From: a virus
Strand: one strand, 5' to 3'
DNA: 37,104 nucleotides
IMG/VR virus record: IMGVR_UViG_3300037087_000035
Coordinates: 1-37,104 of that record
Shown one piece after another: positions 30,214 to 36,820 of this stretch; the stretch's first letter is position 1, and every line of letters begins with the position of its first letter. The position numbers and the translations under genes were made by a program. The notes under the pieces are model-generated. The model was not told the DNA's origin. It saw only the letters and a list, made by a program, of their open reading frames with translations, and searched no databases.

Positions 30214-30402
30214 ATGCTGCGTCACGAGGTTTCCGCTATCATAGGAGCGTACAGCCGACAGGGTGAATCGGCCGTCGCGGTCCCCGGAGGGTTCCTGGTG
30301 GACGGAAAGTACAGGACCATGAAAGAGGCGAGGCGCGACACGGAGACTGATCCGCACGTGCTTCGGGTTATCGTGGAGCGCCGGCGCTCGGTGATGGCGT
30401 AG
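30214..30402 (+). CDS. Lone plus-strand basic protein (62 aa)
   Basis: I choose the ATG at 30214, placed seven bases after GGAGGT; the in-frame ATG at 30199 lies within that site. The protein starts MLRHEVSAIIGAYSRQGESA, then VAVPGGFLVDGKYRTMKEAR, and ends in a basic helix (LRVIVERRRSVMA). It reads against the flow of all neighbouring genes and has its own promoter and terminator. The beta-hairpin plus basic helix composition fits a small nucleic-acid-binding regulator. Its position head-to-head with the late operon suggests late-gene control, but this is inference. Confidence 0.65.
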   Translation: MLRHEVSAIIGAYSRQGESAVAVPGGFLVDGKYRTMKEARRDTETDPHVLRVIVERRRSVMA

Positions 30403-30414
30403 GAGGTTCACGAG

Positions 30415-30447
30415 GCGGGGTGTCCGGCGGGGCATCCCGCTTTTTTT
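30415..30447 (+). terminator. Intrinsic terminator of the lone plus-strand gene
   Basis: GCGGGGTGT pairs with GCATCCCGC (9 bp with two G-U pairs) around an 8-base loop and is followed by seven T residues (30441-30447). It starts 12 bases after the stop codon. It acts on the plus strand only. Confidence 0.85.
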
Positions 30448-30474
30448 GTGCTCAAGCCCTTCCCTCCTGAATGA

Positions 30475-30532
30475 AGGCGGCCGGCGTATGCGCGGGGACA
30501 CGCCTCTTTACCGCATCCCTGCCCGGCCGCCT
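30475..30532. other. Structured 58-base element between converging transcripts
   Basis: AGGCGGCCGG (30475-30484) and CCGGCCGCCT (30523-30532) form a perfect 10-bp outer stem, and GGCGT/ACGCC form an inner stem around 30483-30503. It lies where the right operon (minus) meets the plus-strand gene. No U-run follows on either strand. It may be a processing or termination structure for the right operon, or a remnant of an inserted element. The rest of 30403-30570 holds no gene. Confidence 0.5.
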
Positions 30533-30570
30533 GAGTCCATAGTATCACACGCTCTCCGGCATGGCAATGC

Positions 30571-30780
30571 TCACTTCCCCGCTTCCTCGTCCTCGGCGAG
30601 AAGGGCGCGCAACGCTCTCACCGTATCGCCGTTCCCCCATTGCAGAGCGTTCTCGATTCCATATGCCATCTCCCCTATTCTGCCATCTACATCCGAGGCA
30701 AGGTAATAGTCTTGCGGTGGCTGACATCGCAAGGAACCGCGATACCTCTTCAATGTCGCCGGCCCTCCGCTATTCTTCAC
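30571..30780 (-). CDS. Small protein with YYL.SDV domain (69 aa)
   Basis: The start is GTG at 30780, with AAGGAGG five bases upstream, inside the end of the 590-aa gene. LKRYRGSLRCQPPQDYYLAS and DVDGRIGEM are followed by a helix and a charged tail. The LKRY ... (Q)D.YYL.SDV segment recurs in the 79-aa gene at 34033, so this is a small shared domain. It is the last gene of the right operon. Confidence 0.65.
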   Translation of the reverse strand: MKNSGGPATLKRYRGSLRCQPPQDYYLASDVDGRIGEMAYGIENALQWGNGDTVRALRALLAEDEEAGK

Positions 30781-32542
30781 CGGGAACCTCCTTGATCGTG
30801 TCCACGACACGCGAGACCGGGCCGCACTGATACGGCTCGGGGTCTACACCGCCATGTCCGTCTGATACGGCTTCCACGCAGATGTGATAGACAACTGGCG
30901 TTCCAATGCCCTCAACGTCCTTGGCGTCGATGTACTCTCCGCATCCCTCACACCGCCACCGCTCGGCTGCTTGCGGGGCAATTAGATCGTCGGCGATCAT
31001 CTCCGGCGTCGCCAGTTCCCGCGCGGTCTTGCCGGAAAGAGGCAGTGGCACGTCAGCGGCGCTCGGCGATGGCGGGGAGGGGGGCAAGCCCACGGCAAAC
31101 GAGTCGATGATCGGGTATAGATGCTCAACGAGGGTAGGCTGTTGAACGCCCATCGCTTGCCGCGCGGCCCATCGTTCACACTCCGCCCCGATTGCCTGCT
31201 TGAGTTGCCGCTTCGCATCTTCAAGTCCCGGCTCCCCGCTCGGCTCCGGCTGCTCCGTGGCTGCGCGCAGGTTGTCTATCAGCGTCCCGTCGATCCGCCC
31301 ATCCAGTTCCCCGTCAGCGTCAACGACATCTACAGCCGCGAGCATGGCCCGCGCGGCAGCGAGCAGTTCCACGGGGGGCTTCTCCGGGGGCTCGCTGGAC
31401 TGATGTAGCATGTAACCGGCCACAAAGTATTCGAGTAGATCGCGATCCCGCGCCGTTCGAATGCACTCCGGCAAGAGATTGAAATCGTAGAGCGCACCCT
31501 GTAGATCGAGATGCTCGTTGACCGCTGAGAGTGTCGCGGGCTTGATGTCCGGCTTCTCCACGGGACCGCACCAGTGTGGCCATCCTTCTCCGGTGACGAG
31601 GTGACCCAAGACGCCTTCAAGGCTTATCCCGTTGTCAAGCATAACCTCGTCCTTTGTGATGTCAGTTCGCTTGCATTCCGAGCACACCCACCGTTCGTGC
31701 GTATCAGCGGGGGCGAGTGGGAGCTTGTAGGCGGGGCAGTTTAGAGAATGTGACTCTTGGGCGTACCCACACGTACACACCGGCGTCTCAGCGGGTGACT
31801 TGTGGCACGGGCAGGCGCACTTCTCTCCTACCACGTGCGACGGTTCACAGTAGTGGGGGCACGGCGGCTCCTGCGGCGGGGTTCCCGGAGGGGGCAGCGC
31901 GTCGTCATCGTTGCGAGGGAATACCACCTGCTCCACGGGAGGGCGGGGCGGGGAAGCGTTCACTCCCTCCGCGTATTTCCTGAAAGCCCTATGCGCCGAG
32001 TCGATAGCGTCTTGGCGATCCTTGAATGACTGCCCTACCGCTTCCAGCCATCCCGATACGAAGACTTTCCTCCTTGCGTCCTCGTCCATCTCAAATAATG
32101 GCAACTTGTAATCAAGGAGGGCCTTGCCATGAAGAAGTGGCATGCCTACCCCCCGCGAGGGGGAGGGGGCCGCGTGCAAGTAGAGCGGCGCTGGCTTCGT
32201 GGCCCACACGGCACGAGTGGGCAGGGGCTCTTCAATGCTGACGTGTCGCTCCTGATATGGCGTGCCGGGGTCAGTGTCCCACACCCACGCCACCGGCTCC
32301 CCGCTTGGCTCCGGCTTCTCTGGGGTTGGATTTTCCCCACGCCCATAGAAGTGGTCACAGTGTGCTCGATGGTCGGGGCATGGCTTGACCGGTTCAGCAC
32401 TCTTGGTCCCGGGGGCGGTGGCGAGGATGGCGCGGATCTTTCGCCTCCACACACCGGTGATGGCCTTCGCCACAATATCTTTGAAATTGTTTTCTTTCAT
32501 TTGCATTTCATCCGCCAGTGCTTCAAGTTTCTCTCTCATCAT
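30770..32542 (-). CDS. Large modular Cys-cluster protein (590 aa)
   Basis: The start at 32542 has AGGAGG seven bases upstream. It is a string of short modules joined by Pro-rich linkers: an N-terminal helix; GEPVAWVWDT ... PLYLHAAPS, as in lambdoid Ead/Ea22-like proteins; a helical block (about 140-190); CPHYCEPSH ... CACPCH and CTCGYAQESHSLNC; then two copies of an ERW.C..C....D module, each ending in CGPV (about 290-340 and 545-590). A leucine-rich helical region lies between them. It has no enzyme motif. It looks like an accessory protein assembled by domain shuffling, perhaps a scaffold for small partners. Confidence 0.65.
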   Translation of the reverse strand: MMREKLEALADEMQMKENNFKDIVAKAITGVWRRKIRAILATAPGTKSAEPVKPCPDHRAHCDHFYGRGENPTPEKPEPSGEPVAWVWDTDPGTPYQERHVSIEEPLPTRAVWATKPAPLYLHAAPSPSRGVGMPLLHGKALLDYKLPLFEMDEDARRKVFVSGWLEAVGQSFKDRQDAIDSAHRAFRKYAEGVNASPPRPPVEQVVFPRNDDDALPPPGTPPQEPPCPHYCEPSHVVGEKCACPCHKSPAETPVCTCGYAQESHSLNCPAYKLPLAPADTHERWVCSECKRTDITKDEVMLDNGISLEGVLGHLVTGEGWPHWCGPVEKPDIKPATLSAVNEHLDLQGALYDFNLLPECIRTARDRDLLEYFVAGYMLHQSSEPPEKPPVELLAAARAMLAAVDVVDADGELDGRIDGTLIDNLRAATEQPEPSGEPGLEDAKRQLKQAIGAECERWAARQAMGVQQPTLVEHLYPIIDSFAVGLPPSPPSPSAADVPLPLSGKTARELATPEMIADDLIAPQAAERWRCEGCGEYIDAKDVEGIGTPVVYHICVEAVSDGHGGVDPEPYQCGPVSRVVDTIKEVPGEE

Positions 32543-32565
32543 ATCAACCTCCTAATAAGTAGGGC

Positions 32566-33822
32566 CTACTTGCTCGAAACCGAATGACCTGTAGAAGCGT
32601 GGTGAGCGTTACCCTCGGCTTCCGTCATGTCTCGCATCATACAGTCATCACAGGCCCAATCGGTGCGAGCTATGGCGAGGGAGGCTTCGAGTCCGCAGTC
32701 ACATGGAGCCGTGTCGTCAAATCCTGTGTTCTTCCATGTCATAGCCTTTAGACACGTGTCGTGATGGCGTAAGTATTTATCCAGCGCCTTCAACCTTTCC
32801 TCCAGCTCCGCGCATCTAAGCTCAACGGGATATTTCGGCAGCGCATCCCCCTGCGGCTTCTGCGGCGGGGTGCGGGCGATGGCGGCGTCAAGAGCCTCCG
32901 TAGCCACTATCTCCGCAACAGATGGAGGGTGGGGATCGTTATCCGGTCCGAAGTACTTTGTGATCGCAGCTACTATCGCGCCATGCAGAGCATCCCGCAG
33001 TCCCGGCTCGGCATGCGGCGGGGAGTAGGTAGCAGCAACACCGGCAGGTGGTAGGAATCCCCGTTCCTCATACGCGATCCCCTCCGGTGTGCGATCGGGC
33101 GGAATATCGGCAGGTGGAGGGGAGGCGCGGAGTTCCAATTCCCATAGAGCATCCCATCTCGCCGGCCAGTTGTAGCGGGCATCTTCCTCGTAAGATCCGA
33201 TAATTGGGTGCTCCCTGCTGACACGCTCCATCAAGGACCGAAGTCCCCCCGCCCCCTCGAACAGCGCACAGATTCGGGAGGCGAGAGGTAGAAACTGTTT
33301 CCAATTGAAGCTCTCAGCTATTTCATCGCATATCATATTCGCCACGAGTTCATGAATGGACGGATCGGGGGCGGCGGCGAGGATGGCGCGGGCCACGTCT
33401 CCCGCGTCTTCGGTTGCGGACATGATCCCGTCATCGTCTGCTCGCCACGTCTCGGGATCGGCGTAGTATTCCAGCGCCTCCCGCAGCGGCTCGCGGTTGG
33501 GCTCCGCTGGGGAGGGGGAGGCTGCACAGTCCAGCTTGTAGTGCGTGAGCACGCCGAGGGTGGTGTGCCATTTGTAACGCGCCTCTTCATCGTCCTGAGG
33601 GACAGGGCCTACATTCTCCAGCATCCACGCCTTCGGGTCCGGCACACCCGCTGGTGAGGCGGCATCGGGGTACTTGGCGGCAAGGGCACGCAACTCATCG
33701 GCAATAGCTTCCACGACAACCCCGACGTGTCGGTCGGTTCGTGTTCCCTCCCTGTAGCGCGTCCCCTCATCGTCGAGCCTTTGCGCCTTCGCCCGAATCT
33801 CTGATTGCAGGGTGTCACTCAT
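32566..33822 (-). CDS. Modular phage accessory protein (418 aa)
   Basis: The ATG at 33822 overlaps the upstream stop by eight bases. It is made of helical segments with Pro-rich linkers; (E)EARYKW and EEDARYNW mark two related units (about residues 80 and 210). The C-terminus has HHDTCLKAMTWKNTGFDDTA with PCDCGLEASLA, then CDDCMMRDMTEAEGNAHHAS. The last His-rich tail recurs in the 86-aa gene at 36202. Such patchwork proteins with H/C-rich tails are frequent in phage early regions and usually have no known function. Confidence 0.6.
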   Translation of the reverse strand: MSDTLQSEIRAKAQRLDDEGTRYREGTRTDRHVGVVVEAIADELRALAAKYPDAASPAGVPDPKAWMLENVGPVPQDDEEARYKWHTTLGVLTHYKLDCAASPSPAEPNREPLREALEYYADPETWRADDDGIMSATEDAGDVARAILAAAPDPSIHELVANMICDEIAESFNWKQFLPLASRICALFEGAGGLRSLMERVSREHPIIGSYEEDARYNWPARWDALWELELRASPPPADIPPDRTPEGIAYEERGFLPPAGVAATYSPPHAEPGLRDALHGAIVAAITKYFGPDNDPHPPSVAEIVATEALDAAIARTPPQKPQGDALPKYPVELRCAELEERLKALDKYLRHHDTCLKAMTWKNTGFDDTAPCDCGLEASLAIARTDWACDDCMMRDMTEAEGNAHHASTGHSVSSK

Positions 33823-34036
33823 CGGGGTCCTCCCGGCCCAACGTGATGTTGGCCCACCAGTACAGGACCTCCACTTCGACGTGAAAATGGATGGGGCACA
33901 ACTCGTAGTCATCCAGTGGACGCGCGCGGCCAGCTATTCCTCCCGAATATGTAAGCCCATGGCGATGCAGGTCCACACTCGCCCCCAAATGCAGGCCGTT
34001 GTCGATTCGCCCGCCGTCAAACCTAAGCCACTTCAT
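33815..34036 (-). CDS. Hypothetical protein (73 aa)
   Basis: The ATG at 34036 overlaps the upstream stop as ATGA and follows GAGGAGG. MKWLRFDGGRIDNGLHLGAS is followed by an acidic, aromatic beta-rich part (FHVEVEVLYWWANITLG). It may be an all-beta fold. No family is recognised. Confidence 0.55.
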   Translation of the reverse strand: MKWLRFDGGRIDNGLHLGASVDLHRHGLTYSGGIAGRARPLDDYELCPIHFHVEVEVLYWWANITLGREDPDE

Positions 34037-34272
34037 GACTTGTACCTCCTCTGGGATTCTCGTTCATCTGCCGCGCCATGTTCTCCCCTCGCCCAGATTG
34101 CCCCCGCCACGAACGCCTGCCGCTTCCCCTCGGCAAGCAGGGCCTCTACGTCTGAGACGAGGTAGTAGCAGTCCTGGCGCGTAGTGGTGATCTTGGTCGT
34201 GCACTCGGCGCATTCACGCTTGGCGATCTGCGCAAACGTGTACCGTTTCAGCGCGGCGAGCTTGCCGGTCAT
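34033..34272 (-). CDS. Small protein with YYL.SDV domain and Cys pair (79 aa)
   Basis: The start overlaps the zinc-ribbon stop as ATGA. LKRYTFAQIAKRECAECTTK is followed by QDCYYLVSDVEALLAEGKRQ and a helix ending in an acidic tail. It shares the LKRY ... YYL.SDV unit with the gene at 30571 and adds a CAEC pair. Confidence 0.6.
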   Translation of the reverse strand: MTGKLAALKRYTFAQIAKRECAECTTKITTTRQDCYYLVSDVEALLAEGKRQAFVAGAIWARGEHGAADERESQRRYKS

Positions 34273-34409
34273 GGGTTCACCATGAACGACTTCCCGCATT
34301 TGTCGCACGAAACTGTGCAAGGACGCGGCATGTTCACCATGATGATCTCGTGGAAGCACGCCGGACAAAGCACGGTGTAGCGGGTCTCTTGAACGATTAT
34401 GCTGCTCAT
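34269..34409 (-). CDS. Zinc-ribbon micro-protein (46 aa)
   Basis: The ATG at 34409 overlaps the upstream stop as ATGA and sits six bases after AGGAGG. VLCPACFHEI and SCDKCGKSFM give a CxxC/CxxC ribbon (C15, C18, C35, C38) that resembles RNA-polymerase or thioredoxin-type zinc knuckles. It is too small for standard callers but has an ideal ribosome site and coupling on both sides. Confidence 0.65.
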   Translation of the reverse strand: MSSIIVQETRYTVLCPACFHEIIMVNMPRPCTVSCDKCGKSFMVNP

Positions 34410-34639
34410 TCGTTGCCTCCTATGTGCGGGGGGAGGGGAGTATCGATATCCGATAGTTCGGGCGGCAGGTCTTGGTATCGCTTACATACGTCCTCAAACT
34501 TGGCCAGCCATTCCGGGCTCTTGTGTGTCCCCCGCGTCATCAGCAGAACTATCAAGTCATCAAGGAGCACCCGTACCGATAGGCGGATGCCGTAGAAGCT
34601 GTCTGATCCGTCAGTCATGGTCCCTATGTATCTCTGCAT
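34406..34639 (-). CDS. Hypothetical protein (77 aa)
   Basis: ATG at 34639 follows a long GGAGGAGAGGGAAG leader; an in-frame ATG at 34618 is an alternative. The protein has SFYGIRLSVRVLLDDLIVLL, probably a strand and a helix, followed by a charged helix (PEWLAKFEDVCKRYQDLPPE) and a Pro-rich end. The family is unknown. Confidence 0.55.
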   Translation of the reverse strand: MQRYIGTMTDGSDSFYGIRLSVRVLLDDLIVLLMTRGTHKSPEWLAKFEDVCKRYQDLPPELSDIDTPLPPHIGGNE

Positions 34640-34655
34640 CTTCCCTCTCCTCCCC

Positions 34656-35183
34656 TCAGCCAAGAATCGCGCGCACGTAGCGCACCGTCTCGTTCTTCCA
34701 CTTCCCCGGCGCGACATAAGGCCCAGCGTTGTACGCCCCCACCGCGCGGGGCCAGTCCTTGAATGTCGCGTACAGGTCAGCCAAGTACAGAATCCCCACC
34801 CGGATCGCGGTCTCCGGGTCGTGCGGGTCTATCGGGCGCCCGCTGTTGTATCGCTTTGAGAAATCCGCAAAGTTGCTCTCGATGATCTGCGCTATCCCCC
34901 GCGCCCCCGCATGACTCACTGCGTGCGGATTCCACCAGCTTTCGACATCGTAGAGTCGGGAGATCAGCCACACCGGCACGTCCGCTTTGTCGCACCAGTA
35001 GATAGTCCAAGCGGCGTATTGAAGAGGGAGAGTGTAGGGCATCGGCTCCGGCCGCAGTTCCGCGCTCGCCAGAACGGGCAGTGGCTTCTCCGCCTCAGTC
35101 ATGGCGTCGTCAGCAATGAACCCGCCGGCAAAGCCGAGAAAGGCGATGGCGGCGAACATAACGACAAACCGAACGGCACTCAT
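34656..35183 (-). CDS. Lytic transglycosylase with membrane anchor (175 aa)
   Basis: The ATG at 35183 overlaps the 32-aa membrane gene's stop as ATGA. Residues 6-22 are a hydrophobic signal-anchor. The SLT domain has catalytic E81 in YDVESWWNP, HAGARGIAQI (91-100), and YNAGP (151-155), the usual motifs of family 1 lytic transglycosylases. It cleaves the glycan between MurNAc and GlcNAc in the periplasm. It may serve entry or lysis. Its neighbour, a short membrane protein, would suit a lysis cassette separate from that near the holin. Confidence 0.85.
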   Translation of the reverse strand: MSAVRFVVMFAAIAFLGFAGGFIADDAMTEAEKPLPVLASAELRPEPMPYTLPLQYAAWTIYWCDKADVPVWLISRLYDVESWWNPHAVSHAGARGIAQIIESNFADFSKRYNSGRPIDPHDPETAIRVGILYLADLYATFKDWPRAVGAYNAGPYVAPGKWKNETVRYVRAILG

Positions 35184-35278
35184 CTCTGCCCCACCGCGTA
35201 CTTGAAGATCAGCCACAGAGCCCACACAGCACCGATGCTGAGAAAGATGGCGAGAACCTGGCCAACGATGTACCGCAC
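35180..35278 (-). CDS. Membrane micro-protein next to the lytic transglycosylase (32 aa)
   Basis: GTG at 35278 shares one base with the methyltransferase stop (TAGTG) and follows GGGGAGGGA. The whole protein is one hydrophobic helix (VGQVLAIFLSIGAVWALWLI) with a basic end (FKYAVGQR). Overlap with the transglycosylase start (ATGA) couples them, making it a candidate pinholin or holin partner. Confidence 0.6.
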   Translation of the reverse strand: MRYIVGQVLAIFLSIGAVWALWLIFKYAVGQR

Positions 35279-35982
35279 TAGTCCCTCCCCGCCGCGGCGG
35301 CTTTCCCGTCTTCCAATTCGAGCTGCACCGTCGCACGCTTCTCCTCCGGCGGGAAAAGTTTCAACTGCTCGTACTCCCGCTCGATGCGCTTGCATGCTAT
35401 GTCGAAATACTTCGGTTCGATCTCTATGCCGATGAACTTGCGGCCGAGGCGCGCGCAGGCCACGCCGGTAGTGCCCGAGCCCATGAAGGGGTCAAGGACG
35501 CACTCCCCCGGAAGTGAAGCTCTGTTGACCATCCATGCCATCCATTTTTCAGGCTTCGGGCACGGATGCCCGTTTTTCTCGCTCATTTCGGTGCATTGGA
35601 TGGAGTTCGGTTTTTTGTTATTGGATGGATGGGGGTCTTTGCCGTAGTAGAGGATGGGCTGAAAGCATGTAAATCCCCACCGGCTAAAACCTGCTCCGGC
35701 TGGAAAGTACACGGCCCCTGTCTCGTCAGGCCGAGGGTAGAGCCACATACATCTGGTTCCAGGCGTCACTACAACTCGGCCGAATCTCGCTATGCACATT
35801 TCAATAGCTGGAACCATGACCGCTCGGACGTTCTCCTCCGTATCGTCAATCTCCGCGTACTCGAGGCCAACTCCGTACATGGGGTCCGTGACCACGGCAT
35901 CCACCGGCCCGAGAGTCGGCAGGATTTCTAGGCAGTCCCCGAGGTACAGCTCTGCATCCCCGATGCGCACGGGCTCAGGCAT
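35278..35982 (-). CDS. DNA methyltransferase (N6-adenine/N4-cytosine type), 234 aa
   Basis: The start at 35982 overlaps the upstream gene by eight bases and has GGGAGG. The order is motif IV DPMY (33-36) before the SAM-binding VLDPFMGSGTTG (162-173) and FIGIEIEP, as in beta-class methyltransferases of the N6_N4 family (PF01555). Motif IV is usually (D/N/S)PP(Y/F/W), so the second Pro is replaced by Met here. The protein could protect phage DNA from host restriction. No cognate nuclease is evident next to it. Confidence 0.85.
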   Translation of the reverse strand: MPEPVRIGDAELYLGDCLEILPTLGPVDAVVTDPMYGVGLEYAEIDDTEENVRAVMVPAIEMCIARFGRVVVTPGTRCMWLYPRPDETGAVYFPAGAGFSRWGFTCFQPILYYGKDPHPSNNKKPNSIQCTEMSEKNGHPCPKPEKWMAWMVNRASLPGECVLDPFMGSGTTGVACARLGRKFIGIEIEPKYFDIACKRIEREYEQLKLFPPEEKRATVQLELEDGKAAAAGRD

Positions 35983-36205
35983 TGTCCCTCCCGGCTTTCC
36001 CCGTGGCTACGCTCCCCTGCTTCTGGAATCTCTCCGTTACCTCCGGAGGCTCGGCCCACGACTTCATAGCTTCCTCAGTCACGATGGCCAGCTTGTCAGC
36101 AAGAGATATCCCTTCATACGTCCGCGCCCGACACCGCTTCCTCGCCTCCGGAGAAAGCGCCTTCCAGTGTGTCTCTATGGCAAGGAGTATGAAGTGATCG
36201 GTCAC
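35975..36205 (-). CDS. Hypothetical protein (76 aa)
   Basis: GTG at 36205 overlaps the previous stop as GTGA. The protein is charged and mainly helical (DHFILLAIETHWKALSPEAR ... SLADKLAIVTEEAMKSWAEP). No motif is recognised. It lies just ahead of the methyltransferase. Confidence 0.55.
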   Translation of the reverse strand: MTDHFILLAIETHWKALSPEARKRCRARTYEGISLADKLAIVTEEAMKSWAEPPEVTERFQKQGSVATGKAGRDNA

Positions 36206-36462
36206 TTTTTCATCTTCCAGTTTGTGTGTCCTGTCTCTGCATGGTGTGCGTTGGCGGCATCGATCCCATGGTCCAGGCGCCCGCACTCGCAGAGATATGC
36301 GTCGTCAAGTTGATCCGATCCGCATCCAACGGATTCACAGAGAGAGGCTATCCTAATCAGCGCCCCGCCGTTATCGGGAGGTTCTGCCAATTCTCGCACG
36401 GCCTCGGCATGGATCATCCTCAGTGCTACTCGGTAGTTGGCCGCATCTTCTCTATGGCTCAT
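36202..36462 (-). CDS. Small protein with His/Cys-rich tail (86 aa)
   Basis: I choose ATG at 36462, which follows AAAGGCGG and overlaps the upstream gene by 11 bases. NYRVALRMIHAEAVRELAEP and a second helix come first. The C-terminal CECGRLDHGIDAANAHHAET, then GH, matches the end of the 418-aa protein (CDDC ... NAHHASTGH). A C2H2-like zinc site is likely. Confidence 0.6.
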   Translation of the reverse strand: MSHREDAANYRVALRMIHAEAVRELAEPPDNGGALIRIASLCESVGCGSDQLDDAYLCECGRLDHGIDAANAHHAETGHTNWKMKK

Positions 36463-36658
36463 GCGTGGCCACCGCCTTTGCTCGGGAGGCATTTGCTCGC
36501 CTGACAAGTTTCTCTGCGATCTCCAAATCACGCACAGCGTATCGAATGCGGTCCGACTTCTTCTTTTCCAACTGCCGGACGCGGCCCTCGCTGATACCCA
36601 TGTGGGTAGCAATCTCCTGCACCGTAAATCCGTACACCTTCCACCATCTCATACTCAT
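36452..36658 (-). CDS. Sigma-70 region-4-like HTH protein (68 aa)
   Basis: I choose ATG at 36658 over a TTG at 36694 whose bases belong to the -35 hexamer. The core FTVQEIATHMGISEGRVRQL, then EKKK, aligns closely with RpoD region 4.2 (YTLEEVG..F.VTRERIRQIE.KAL.KLR). The rest is a basic helix. It is the first gene of the right operon and could bind -35 elements or redirect host polymerase. The second ATG two codons on is an alternative. Confidence 0.7.
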   Translation of the reverse strand: MSMRWWKVYGFTVQEIATHMGISEGRVRQLEKKKSDRIRYAVRDLEIAEKLVRRANASRAKAVATHEP

Positions 36659-36665
36659 GGCCCCT

Positions 36666-36694
36666 ATCCTACTACGCTTTTTCGTATCTGTCAA
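36666..36694 (-). promoter_or_regulatory. Sigma70-type promoter of the right operon
   Basis: TTGACA (complement 36689-36694) and TAGGAT (36666-36671, four of six) are separated by exactly 17 bases on the minus strand. Transcription would begin at about the ATG of the HTH gene, giving a nearly leaderless message. Repeated GTATCT elements overlap the -35. Confidence 0.65.
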
Positions 36695-36759
36695 TCTCCG
36701 TATCTCATAAAAAGGTACCGATCTTCACTAGCTACGATGAAGTACCGAAATAGTACCGA
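36683..36759. repeat. Repeated operator-like motifs in the right control region
   Basis: CGTATCT occurs at 36683-36689 and 36699-36705, 16 bases apart. GTACCGA occurs at 36715-36721, 36742-36748 and 36753-36759, the last two 11 bases apart, or one helical turn. These clusters in a 243-base gap between divergent genes are typical of regulator binding sites. Confidence 0.5.
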
Positions 36760-36820
36760 TTTTCCGTAATCTCCATTTTTCCCCCTTGACAGGTAGTTTT
36801 CATCGTGCAACTGTCTTTCT

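Noticed and set aside
36659-36694. TTG start adding 12 residues to the sigma-like protein
   Set aside because: The TTG is part of the TTGACA -35 hexamer of a promoter with perfect 17-base spacing, so it would lie upstream of the transcript.
36786-36814. Plus-strand promoter from TTGACA for the right-end gene
   Set aside because: The -35 is perfect but no acceptable -10 occurs 16-18 bases downstream (AACTGT matches in two positions), so it is not listed as a feature.
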